From an uncultured Bacteroidota bacterium (GTDB lineage Bacteria; Bacteroidota; Bacteroidia; Flavobacteriales; Flavobacteriaceae), in assembly GCA_902586435.1 (NCBI GenBank), contig CACIHJ010000002.1:1-64000 (forward strand): DNA of 64,000 nucleotides, given 5' to 3'. A program made the position numbers and the translations under genes. Positions 56,790-64,000 of this stretch are shown here, piece after piece (position 1 is the first letter of the stretch; the number at the start of each line of letters is the position of its first letter). The notes below the pieces were generated by a model, which was not told the origin of the DNA, did not search any database, and saw only the letters and a program-made list of their open reading frames with translations.

Positions 56790-57197
56790 TTAAAGGGTTA
56801 GTGTGGTTAGTTTAGCAAATGATATATCTTTTCCATCTTTGTCTGTAATAGAAATTTTCCAAAGCTGCATTGTCCTTCCTAATTTTATTGCATCTGCTCT
56901 GGCAAACACTTCTCCTGATTCTATTCCCCTAACATGGTTAATAGATAATTCAATACCCCTTAGCATCTGATTATCTTTTTTTGCAAAAACTGCTGAGGCT
57001 GCACTTCCAACTGTCTCAGCTAAAGCTGCTGTAGCACCGCCATGAAGAACACCAGCAGGCTGATGGAGATCTGGAGTCACATTCATTTTAGCAACTAGAT
57101 AGTTCTCCCCTACTTCAATAAATTCTATGCCAAGTTTAGTGCTTAAGGTTCCTTGATTTCTGGAGTTTACTTTACTTAATACTAGTTCTTTATCCAT
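56790..57197 (-). CDS. menI: MenI/YdiI-like hot-dog thioesterase
   Basis: The 135-residue protein closely follows E. coli YdiI (DHNA-CoA thioesterase) in its signature: LHQPAGVLHGGATAALAETV with Glu61 as the expected catalytic acid, GIELSINHVRGIESGEV and LGRTMQLWKISI. It would release 1,4-dihydroxy-2-naphthoate from its CoA ester, the substrate of MenA, which fits the downstream MenA-like gene. Related PaaI-type thioesterases remain a possibility. It follows dnaK by seven bases. Confidence 0.75.
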   Translation of the reverse strand: MDKELVLSKVNSRNQGTLSTKLGIEFIEVGENYLVAKMNVTPDLHQPAGVLHGGATAALAETVGSAASAVFAKKDNQMLRGIELSINHVRGIESGEVFARADAIKLGRTMQLWKISITDKDGKDISFAKLTTLTL

Positions 57198-57204
57198 TTA
57201 ACGA

Positions 57205-59112
57205 CTACTCTTTGACCTCTTCAAAGTCTACATCTTGTACATCATCACCTTCTGATTTTTTATCCCCGCCTGAAGAAGATTTTTCATCAGTTTGAGATTC
57301 TGGATTTTCAGCTTGAGCTTTGTACATTTCTTCAGACGCATTTTTCCAAGCTTCATTTATTTCATTTAATGAAGATTCTATTTTTTCAAGATCCTTAGAT
57401 TCATGAGCCTTCTTTAATTCTTCTAGAGCTGATTCAATAGGTTTCTTTTTATCGTCTGAAAGTTTATCTCCAAATTCTTTTAACTGTTTCTCAGTTTGAA
57501 ATATCATTTGGTCTGCACTATTATATTTATCTACTTCATCTTTTGCTTTTTTATCAGCCTCAGCATTTGCCTCAGCATCTTTCTTCATCTTCTCTATTTC
57601 CTCTTCTGTTAAACCAGATGAAGCTTCAATCCTTATATCTTGAGACTTATTAGTTGCTTTATCTAATGCACTAACCTTTATAATACCATTTGCATCAATA
57701 TCAAATGTTACCTCAATTTGAGGAACACCCCTAGGCGCTGGAGGGATTCCATCAAGATGAAACCTACCTATGGTTTTATTATCTTTTGCCATTGGTCTTT
57801 CCCCTTGTAATACATGAATTTCCACTGATGGTTGATTATCCGCAGCAGTTGAAAATACTTGAGATTTTTTTGTTGGTATAGTTGTATTTGCTTCAATTAA
57901 CTTGGTCATAACATCACCCATTGTAGCAATTCCTAATGATAATGGAGTAACATCAAGCAATAAAACATCCTCAACATCTCCCGAAAGCACTCCACCTTGA
58001 ATTGCAGCTCCTACTGCAACAACCTCATCAGGATTAACACCTTTAGATGGCTTTTTTCCAAATAATTTTTCTACTTCTTTCTGAATGATTGGAATTCTTG
58101 TAGACCCTCCTACTAAAATTACCTCATCTATATCTGATTTTGATAAACCTGCATCCTTCATTGCTTTTTTAACTGGCTCTAAAGACCTTTTAACTAAATC
58201 ATCAGATAGTTTTTCAAACTTAGCCCTTGTAAGAGTAGTAACAATATGCTTAGGGCCAGATGAAGTAGCAGTAACATATGGTAAATTAATTTCAGTCTGA
58301 GTTGATGAAGATAATTCAATCTTTGCTTTTTCTGCAGCCTCTTTTAATCTTTGAAGAGCCATAGGATCTTCTCTTAGATCAATTTGTTCTGATTTTTTAA
58401 ATTCTTCAGCTAAAAGGTCAATTATCACTTGATCAAAATCATCACCACCTAAGTGAGTATCACCATTGGTTGCAAGTACTTCAAATACTCCATCCCCTAG
58501 TTCAAGAATTGAAATATCAAAAGTACCACCTCCTAAATCATATACTGCAATTTTTTTATCCTTTCCTCCTTTATCCATTCCATAGGCTAAAGCAGCTGCA
58601 GTTGGCTCATTGATAATTCTTTCAACCTTTAATCCTGCAATTTCTCCTGCTTCTTTTGTTGCTTGTCTTTGTGAATCATTAAAATATGCAGGAACTGTAA
58701 CAACAGCGGAAGTAACAGTCTGCCCAAGATAATCTTCAGCAGTTTTCTTCATTTTCTGAAGAACCATTGCAGATAATTCCTGAGGAGTATATAACCTTCC
58801 ATCTATATCAACCCTTGGGGTATTGTTATCTCCTTTTGATACTTTATAAGCAACCGTTTTAACTTCTTTAGAAGATTCTGAATACTTATTCCCCATAAAC
58901 CTCTTTATTGAGGAAATAGTTTTTGTTGGATTTGTTACAGCTTGTCTTTTAGCTGGGTCACCAACCTTGATTTCACCATCTTCAACAAAAGCAACTACAG
59001 ATGGTGTTGTTCTTTTTCCTTCAGCATTTGGTATAACTACAGGCTCACTACCCTCCATTACAGAGACACATGAATTCGTAGTTCCTAAATCGATTCCTAT
59101 AATTTTACTCAT
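57205..59112 (-). CDS. dnaK: Chaperone DnaK (Hsp70)
   Basis: The 635-residue chaperone starts [18 protein letters not shown] (ATG 59112); a longer frame from 59142 adds ten residues and is not needed. The ATPase domain has [14 protein letters not shown] and [10 protein letters not shown], the linker [14 protein letters not shown] and the substrate domain ends in a disordered acidic tail [12 protein letters not shown]. No grpE or dnaJ gene is adjacent. The upstream region has no standard -7 box for the gene, no CIRCE element, and a 15-bp palindrome whose 11-bp core GACATTATGTC matches one before lon. Confidence 0.97.
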   Translation of the reverse strand: MSKIIGIDLGTTNSCVSVMEGSEPVVIPNAEGKRTTPSVVAFVEDGEIKVGDPAKRQAVTNPTKTISSIKRFMGNKYSESSKEVKTVAYKVSKGDNNTPRVDIDGRLYTPQELSAMVLQKMKKTAEDYLGQTVTSAVVTVPAYFNDSQRQATKEAGEIAGLKVERIINEPTAAALAYGMDKGGKDKKIAVYDLGGGTFDISILELGDGVFEVLATNGDTHLGGDDFDQVIIDLLAEEFKKSEQIDLREDPMALQRLKEAAEKAKIELSSSTQTEINLPYVTATSSGPKHIVTTLTRAKFEKLSDDLVKRSLEPVKKAMKDAGLSKSDIDEVILVGGSTRIPIIQKEVEKLFGKKPSKGVNPDEVVAVGAAIQGGVLSGDVEDVLLLDVTPLSLGIATMGDVMTKLIEANTTIPTKKSQVFSTAADNQPSVEIHVLQGERPMAKDNKTIGRFHLDGIPPAPRGVPQIEVTFDIDANGIIKVSALDKATNKSQDIRIEASSGLTEEEIEKMKKDAEANAEADKKAKDEVDKYNSADQMIFQTEKQLKEFGDKLSDDKKKPIESALEELKKAHESKDLEKIESSLNEINEAWKNASEEMYKAQAENPESQTDEKSSSGGDKKSEGDDVQDVDFEEVKE

Positions 59113-59165
59113 AATTTTATATTTTTTAAATACTAATGACAAGCATTATGCCAATGCATGTATAG

Positions 59166-59180
59166 ATGACATTATGTCAT
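59166..59180. promoter_or_regulatory. Palindrome ATGACATTATGTCAT upstream of dnaK (candidate operator)
   Basis: A perfect 15-bp palindrome with core GACATTATGTC. Extra half-sites TGACA (59137-59141) and TGTCA (59184-59188, 59210-59214) surround it. It lies 53 bases before the dnaK ATG and 43 before panB, so either gene could be the target. Confidence 0.5.
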
Positions 59181-59181
59181 G

Positions 59182-59211
59182 TTTGTCATTAATTAATTTA
59201 CATTACTTTTG
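59182..59211 (+). promoter_or_regulatory. panB promoter
   Basis: TTTG (59182-59185), 18 bases, TACTTTTG (59204-59211): a full consensus match. The panB ATG is 12 bases beyond the -7 box, leaving a leader of about seven bases. Confidence 0.75.
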
Positions 59212-59223
59212 TCAAAAAAATTC

Positions 59224-60039
59224 ATGATAAGCCAATCTAAACATGACAGGGTTACAATAAAGGTGCTAGAAGAAATGAAAAGCAACAATGAAAAAATTTC
59301 TATGCTTACTTCATATGATTATAGTTTTGCAAAGATAATTGATAGCGCAGGGATTGATATAATATTAGTTGGCGATTCTGCTTCAAATGTTATGGCTGGA
59401 CATGAAACTACGCTGCCAATTACTTTAGATCAAATGATTTATCATGCAAGCTCAGTTGTTAGAGCTGTAAAAAGAGCATTGGTTGTTGTAGATCTGCCAT
59501 TTGGAACTTATCAAGCAGATTCTAAAGTAGCATTAAAATCAGCAATAAGAATTATGAAAGAATCAGGAGCACACGCTGTAAAACTAGAAGGCGGTAAACT
59601 TGTAAAAGATTCAATAGAAAGAATTCTAAAAGCTGGTATTCCTGTGATGGGCCATTTAGGACTAACTCCACAATCAATCTATAAGTTTGGAACATATAAT
59701 GTTAGAGCAAAAGAAGAAAAAGAGGCAAAAGTTTTAATAGATGATGCATTATTACTTGAGGAAATTGGTTGTTTTTCTTTAGTCCTTGAAAAAATACCTA
59801 ACATACTCTCTAAAGAGGTGCTAAACAAAACAAAAATTCCAATTATAGGTATTGGTGCTGGATCAAGTCTAGATGGCCAAGTTCTTGTCTCACATGACAT
59901 GCTTGGTATGAACAAAGATTTCAGCCCTCGATTCCTTAGAAGATACCTTGATCTAGACTCGTTAATTAGCAATGCTGTTAAAAAATACTCAAAAGATATA
60001 AAAAGCGGGAACTTTCCTGATAAGAAAGAACAATATTAA
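59224..60039 (+). CDS. panB: 3-methyl-2-oxobutanoate hydroxymethyltransferase
   Basis: PanB makes ketopantoate, the first committed step of pantothenate synthesis. The 271-residue protein has [53 protein letters not shown] and [17 protein letters not shown], all family signatures. I start it at ATG 59224; a TTG at 59209 would overlap its promoter. panC and panD are not in the window. It lies one base before the pseudouridine synthase gene. Confidence 0.95.
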   Translation: MISQSKHDRVTIKVLEEMKSNNEKISMLTSYDYSFAKIIDSAGIDIILVGDSASNVMAGHETTLPITLDQMIYHASSVVRAVKRALVVVDLPFGTYQADSKVALKSAIRIMKESGAHAVKLEGGKLVKDSIERILKAGIPVMGHLGLTPQSIYKFGTYNVRAKEEKEAKVLIDDALLLEEIGCFSLVLEKIPNILSKEVLNKTKIPIIGIGAGSSLDGQVLVSHDMLGMNKDFSPRFLRRYLDLDSLISNAVKKYSKDIKSGNFPDKKEQY

Positions 60040-60040
60040 A

Positions 60041-60727
60041 TTGCATCTAGACGACCATAATATCATCTTTGAGGATAATCATCTAATTATTATAAATAAG
60101 CCTGCTGGATTATTAGTTCAAGGAGATAATACAGGAGATAAAAGCTTAATTGATTTAGTTAAAGAGTATCTAAAAATTAAATATTCTAAGAAAGGAAATG
60201 TGTTCCTAGGATTAGTCAATAGAATTGATAGGCCAACATCTGGAATTGTAATTCTTTCGAAAACCAGCAAAGCACTCTCAAGGATGAACTCTATTTTTAA
60301 GAACAGGGAAATTAAAAAGTTATATTGGTGTATTATAAGCAAAAGCTTCCCTAAAGATCATGGGACATTAACTGGATGGTTTAGAAAAAATTCAAAACTA
60401 AATAAATCTTTTGTTTACGATAAAAAAGTAAACAATTCAAAGTTAGGTTCGTTAAAATATAAAAAAATTAAAGATTTTAAAAGATATAGCCTATTTGAGG
60501 TAAACCTTGAAACAGGTAGACATCATCAAATTAGAACACACTTCTCAAAACTTGGCTATCCAATTGTTGGTGACTTAAAATATGGTGCTAAAAGATCATT
60601 GAAAGACGGAAGTATACATCTTCATTCAAGAAGGATTATATTTCAACATCCGATAAAAAAAGTTAAAATCGACCTTATTGCTAAACCTCCTAAGAATGCT
60701 TTATGGACTGCTTCTCTTTTCGATTAA
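60041..60727 (+). CDS. RluA-family pseudouridine synthase
   Basis: The 228-residue enzyme has IIINKPAGLLVQGDNTGDKS, the catalytic motif NRIDRPTSGIVILSK with Asp63 and the end GRHHQIRTHFSKLGYPIVGD. Most members read HRLDRxTSG; here His is Asn60 and Leu is Ile. No S4 domain is present. It modifies uridine in rRNA or tRNA; the site cannot be told. The start is TTG 60041, directly after panB. The 3' end overlaps the next, convergent gene by 38 bases, the longest overlap in the window. Confidence 0.88.
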   Translation: MHLDDHNIIFEDNHLIIINKPAGLLVQGDNTGDKSLIDLVKEYLKIKYSKKGNVFLGLVNRIDRPTSGIVILSKTSKALSRMNSIFKNREIKKLYWCIISKSFPKDHGTLTGWFRKNSKLNKSFVYDKKVNNSKLGSLKYKKIKDFKRYSLFEVNLETGRHHQIRTHFSKLGYPIVGDLKYGAKRSLKDGSIHLHSRRIIFQHPIKKVKIDLIAKPPKNALWTASLFD

Positions 60728-62261
60728 GACTAATGGCTTTCTCTCTAATAATATGCCTAAGCGGTTTTGCTTTAATTTTGCTTTCTAGATAAGACAAAAC
60801 ATCCAAGTATAAAAAAGATCTTTTCTCATAAGGATCATCTTCAAACTTTTTAAGCTCTTTATATAAGTTCTTCAAGCTATCTTTTATATCATGAGGGTAA
60901 ATATTTTCAAGACTTCTAACATATTTTAATAACGCCTTCTGCACTTCATGTAGATCGTTCATTTTTAAAAGGTATTTATATGTATCTCTAATTATTTTAT
61001 CTAAATGATAATCATATCCCGCTTCATAGTGTGCCATTAAATTTAATATCCTCGTAAAACATTGAAGGTCTTCTCTCATCTTAACATTTTTATCTTTAAT
61101 GATCTTATCCAGGTAAACTATACATTTTTCATAGTCATCTAAAGCAAAGTACATGCAACCTATTTTATAATAAAGAAGCATGATATGAGTAGGATCAATT
61201 AGATCTTTATTTTTTTTGATACCTTCTAAAACATCAGGAATAATATTCAAGCTTTCTTCAAAGTTACCTTCCAAAGCATATAGATTAAACAAATTATTGT
61301 ATTTATACAAAAAACTCAATGAAGAAGTATTCTGATTTTTTTGGAAATCATTACTTTCAATATTGTTGATTAATTGGATAAGTGTCTTCTTAAATTTTAC
61401 AGGATACTTTATAAGGGTTAAAGCTTCTAAAAGATAATTAGTTCCCTTTAAATAAAAAACGGGGTGTATATTTATCATTTCAGGATTTTTTTCAAACATA
61501 GCAACCCATTTTGAGGCATACTTATAACTAGATAAAAAGTCTTGTGTTATTAAACTATACCAAACCCAAGCTTTATAATAAAGGATTTGCTCCTTAAATC
61601 CTAGATTATCAATTTTCATCTTAGGCATTCTAGAATAAAAGAACTTGGTTAATTTTTTATAATCCTCATCACTTTTAACATAACCAACTTTTATAAGCTT
61701 TTCATATAATTTTAGAGAGATATTTGAGAGTCTACTTGAAATATCATTCTGTTTTCTCAAATAATCAGATTGAGTTGTCAATTCTTTAGTTCTGTTTGAC
61801 ATACTTCTAGTAATATATTGAGACTCTATAAGCTTTTCAAACTCTACAATTTCATATGCAGAAGTCTTTTCATCATACTTATAGGCAATATTTTTAGCCT
61901 TTTCAAGAGCCTTTAAACTTTGTTTATAGAGACCTTTTTGATATAATATAGTAGCAAAATCAATTTGACTTCTGATTTTAAGTCTAATATTTTTATGGAC
62001 TGGATTTAACCTTAGACTAATTAATATTTGCTTGTATAAATGGGCCTTTAAATTAGATAATTGCTGTTTAGAAACTATACCTTTCTCTAGGATTATTTTC
62101 TCATCATAATTATCCATTTTCTCTAATTGATTAAATAAGTTTAAAAACTTTGAATCCTCATTAGAGTGCATTCTTCCAACAAATAATTTGAATTGCCTCT
62201 TTTCTGATTTAGTTAATGACTTAACCAAAACAAATAAGTTATCTTTTACATCATTAGTCAT
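60690..62261 (-). CDS. Conserved helical-repeat protein of unknown function
   Basis: I do not recognise this 523-residue protein. It is rich in charged helices of about 34-40 residue spacing (LYKQSLKALEKAKNIAYKY, LKKTLIQLIN-like and KIGCMYFALDDYEKCIVYL), suggesting TPR-like repeats. The N-terminal region DNLFVLVKSLTKSEKRQFKL is the most ordered. No membrane segment or signal peptide is visible, so it is probably cytoplasmic. Upstream, TACATTTG (62320-62313) and TAGATTTG (62361-62354) are candidate -7 elements. The 3' end overlaps the pseudouridine synthase gene. Confidence 0.75.
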   Translation of the reverse strand: MTNDVKDNLFVLVKSLTKSEKRQFKLFVGRMHSNEDSKFLNLFNQLEKMDNYDEKIILEKGIVSKQQLSNLKAHLYKQILISLRLNPVHKNIRLKIRSQIDFATILYQKGLYKQSLKALEKAKNIAYKYDEKTSAYEIVEFEKLIESQYITRSMSNRTKELTTQSDYLRKQNDISSRLSNISLKLYEKLIKVGYVKSDEDYKKLTKFFYSRMPKMKIDNLGFKEQILYYKAWVWYSLITQDFLSSYKYASKWVAMFEKNPEMINIHPVFYLKGTNYLLEALTLIKYPVKFKKTLIQLINNIESNDFQKNQNTSSLSFLYKYNNLFNLYALEGNFEESLNIIPDVLEGIKKNKDLIDPTHIMLLYYKIGCMYFALDDYEKCIVYLDKIIKDKNVKMREDLQCFTRILNLMAHYEAGYDYHLDKIIRDTYKYLLKMNDLHEVQKALLKYVRSLENIYPHDIKDSLKNLYKELKKFEDDPYEKRSFLYLDVLSYLESKIKAKPLRHIIREKAISLNRKEKQSIKHS

Positions 62262-62388
62262 TGTATTAAATTTTTATTTAAAATACTGGTTATTAATCTA
62301 TTAAATCAATTACAAATGTAACGAATATTGTAATAATTAATGGTTTTTTTCATCAAATCTATAGATATGTAATAAATTCGTGTACAAG

Positions 62389-63549
62389 ATGAAAGATCTA
62401 GTAAAAATATTTGATACAACATTAAGAGATGGAGAACAAGTACCAGGTTGTAAACTTGATACTAAAGATAAATTAAAGTTAGCTATACATCTTGATAATC
62501 TTGGAGTAGATATACTTGAGGCAGGTTTTCCAATCTCTAGTCCTGGTGATTTTGAATCTGTTGTAGAAATTTCAAAAAATATTAAAAACGCATCAGTGTG
62601 TGCTTTGAGTAGAGCAAATGAAAAAGATATTGAAGTAGCCGCTGAATCTCTTAGGCATGCAGTAAAACCTAGAATTCATACAGGAATAGGGACTTCTGAT
62701 ATTCATATAAAATACAAATTTAACTCAAACAAAGATTCAATAATTGAATTAGCAAAAAAATCAGTTTCTTATGCCAAAAGATTTGTAGAAGATATAGAGT
62801 TCTATGCTGAAGATGCAGGTAGAACTGAAAATGAATTTCTTGCAAAAGTCTGTGAAGAGGTTATTAAATCAGGGGCAACAGTACTTAACATACCTGATAC
62901 AACTGGCTACTGTTTACCAAGTGAGTATGGGGAAAAGATTAATTTTTTAAAAGAAAATGTGGAAGGGATTAATGATGTAACCATTTCATGTCATTGTCAC
63001 AATGATCTTGGACTGGCTACTGCAAATTCAATCTCTGGAGTAATCAATGGTGCGCGACAAATAGAGTGTACAATTAATGGTATTGGAGAAAGAGCGGGTA
63101 ATACTTCTTTAGAAGAGGTTGTAATGATAATGAGACAACATCCTAATCTTAATCTGGATACTAATATAAATTCAAAATTACTTTATAACACAAGTCAAAA
63201 AGTTTCAGAATTAATGGGCATGCCTGTTCAACCTAACAAGGCTGTTGTTGGTTCTAATGCTTTTGCACATAGTTCTGGGATTCATCAAGATGGAGTTATA
63301 AAGAAAAGGGAGACATATGAAATTATTGATCCTAAAGATGTTGGTGTTGATAAATCTTCTATTATACTAACTGCGAGAAGTGGAAGAGCAGCCCTTGCAT
63401 ATAAGATGAGAGAGATTGGTGTAGAATTAACTAAGGTTCAACTCGACTCTGTTTATCAAGAATTCCTTACTTTAGCTGACATTCAAAAAGAAGTTTCAGA
63501 AAAAGATTTACCAATTATTTTAGAAAAACAAAATATTAAGTATGGGTAA
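62389..63549 (+). CDS. leuA: 2-isopropylmalate synthase, short form
   Basis: LeuA condenses acetyl-CoA and 2-oxoisovalerate, the first step of leucine synthesis. The 386-residue protein has the signature [20 protein letters not shown], the metal site [15 protein letters not shown] and [16 protein letters not shown]. It ends after the catalytic and linker domains; the C-terminal regulatory domain that binds leucine in the longer (about 510-residue) enzymes is missing. The short form is common in flavobacteria. I start at ATG 62389, not the GTG at 62380. Overlaps leuC by eight bases. No T-box or leader peptide is clear in the 127 bases upstream. Confidence 0.93.
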   Translation: MKDLVKIFDTTLRDGEQVPGCKLDTKDKLKLAIHLDNLGVDILEAGFPISSPGDFESVVEISKNIKNASVCALSRANEKDIEVAAESLRHAVKPRIHTGIGTSDIHIKYKFNSNKDSIIELAKKSVSYAKRFVEDIEFYAEDAGRTENEFLAKVCEEVIKSGATVLNIPDTTGYCLPSEYGEKINFLKENVEGINDVTISCHCHNDLGLATANSISGVINGARQIECTINGIGERAGNTSLEEVVMIMRQHPNLNLDTNINSKLLYNTSQKVSELMGMPVQPNKAVVGSNAFAHSSGIHQDGVIKKRETYEIIDPKDVGVDKSSIILTARSGRAALAYKMREIGVELTKVQLDSVYQEFLTLADIQKEVSEKDLPIILEKQNIKYG

Positions 63550-64000
63550 GACATTATTTGACAAAGTTTGGGATAATCATGTTATAAGTAAAATTGAAAA
63601 TGGCCCAGATGTATTATTTATTGATCGTCACTTTATTCATGAAGTAACAAGTCCTGTTGCATTTGTTGGGCTTAAAAGCAGAAATTTAAAAGTTTTATTT
63701 CCAGATAAAACTTTTGCGACAGCAGACCATAACACTCCAACTATAAATCAACACTTGCCAATTAAGGATGTATTATCTGCTCAACAAGTAAAAACTTTAG
63801 AAAAAAATTGCGAAGAACACGGTATAGATTTTTGGGGACTAGGACATAAAATGAACGGAATTGTCCATGTTATTGGACCAGAAAACGGTATAACTCAACC
63901 AGGATTGACTATAGTCTGTGGTGACTCACATACTTCAACTCATGGAGCCTTTGGAGCTATTGCATTTGGAATTGGGACTTCTGAAGTTGAGATGGTTCTT
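63542..64000 (+). CDS. leuC: 3-isopropylmalate dehydratase large subunit (5' part)
   Basis: The first 153 residues are in the window; the gene runs off the end. It starts [15 protein letters not shown] and has [28 protein letters not shown] and [18 protein letters not shown], the first aconitase-family iron-sulfur cysteine region. It isomerises 2-isopropylmalate with LeuD. The start overlaps the leuA stop by eight bases, so a leuA-leuC operon continues past the edge. Confidence 0.95.
   Translation, partial: MGKTLFDKVWDNHVISKIENGPDVLFIDRHFIHEVTSPVAFVGLKSRNLKVLFPDKTFATADHNTPTINQHLPIKDVLSAQQVKTLEKNCEEHGIDFWGLGHKMNGIVHVIGPENGITQPGLTIVCGDSHTSTHGAFGAIAFGIGTSEVEMVL

Noticed and set aside
59113-59223. 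CIRCE or HspR-type (HAIR) heat-shock site before dnaK
   Set aside because: Neither TTAGCACTC-N9-GAGTGCTAA nor the HAIR repeat is present; the palindrome there is different.

Overview
The window is a dense stretch of core chromosome from an AT-rich (about 30% G+C by eye) marine-type Bacteroidota, most likely a streamlined flavobacterium. Three things support this. The gene content and order are typical (bamD-rpoZ-coaBC-recN-fabI-coaE; DUF3822-rsmD; sixA-ppk-ppx; thrS-infC-rpmI-rplT; lon-cmk-rpsA). Many promoters match the Bacteroidota -33/-7 consensus (TTTG, 18-19 nt, TAnnTTTG), and Shine-Dalgarno sequences are nearly absent. Intergenic space is minimal. I see no transposon, integron, prophage, CRISPR array, rRNA or tRNA.

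Layout. 1-5.6 kb: threonine operon thrA(partial)-thrB-thrC, then gcvT and a yebC-type gene. 5.6-6.8 kb (minus): acyltransferase and kdsB. 6.9-8.8 kb: a membrane protein, DUF3822 and rsmD, whose 3' end runs into the RNase P RNA gene on the other strand. 9.2-10.8 kb: dnaX. 10.8-22.9 kb (minus): ppx, ppk, sixA, pdxH, pyrB, pyrR, rpsA, cmk, lon and an MFS transporter. 22.9-26.2 kb: msrB, lpdA, aroQ (minus), xerD. 26.2-37.4 kb (minus): a two-component system, coaE, fabI, recN, coaBC, rpoZ, bamD, ligA, prmC, GNAT. 37.4-43 kb: ribD, thioesterase, dnaA, mltG, GNAT, htrA. 43.2-49.8 kb (plus): trmD, rplS, icd, murQ, a DUF6095-like gene, thrS, infC, rpmI, rplT, tiny ORF. 49.9-57.2 kb: TonB-type receptor, tiny membrane ORF, fumC, GNAT, CPBP protease, a PAS-prenyltransferase fusion and a MenI-like thioesterase. 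57.2-64 kb: dnaK, panB, a pseudouridine synthase, a helical-repeat protein, leuA and leuC(partial).

How the genes fit together. Amino-acid synthesis (thr and leu operons), pyrimidine synthesis (pyrR-pyrB), CoA and pantothenate (panB, coaBC, coaE), envelope biogenesis (kdsB, bamD, mltG, murQ) and translation (rpsA, infC, L19, L20, L35, thrS, trmD, rsmD) are interleaved with replication and repair (dnaA, dnaX, ligA, recN, xerD) and protein quality control (dnaK, lon, htrA).

The most interesting points are: (1) a PAS sensor domain fused to a MenA-like prenyltransferase, next to a MenI-like thioesterase; (2) a shared palindrome GACATTWTGTC upstream of both lon and dnaK, a possible heat-shock operator; (3) infC has no ATG/GTG/TTG start and must begin at ATT or ATA; (4) all ten convergent gene junctions overlap or are separated by at most 4 bp; (5) promoters for rpsA, dnaX and panB lie so close to the start codon that the mRNAs should be nearly leaderless; (6) a perfect 13-bp inverted repeat covers the ribD start codon; (7) a T9-C-T9-C-T9 tract lies upstream of dnaA; (8) a pseudopilin-like membrane protein gene overlaps DUF3822. 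All functional calls come from reading motifs; no database search was run.
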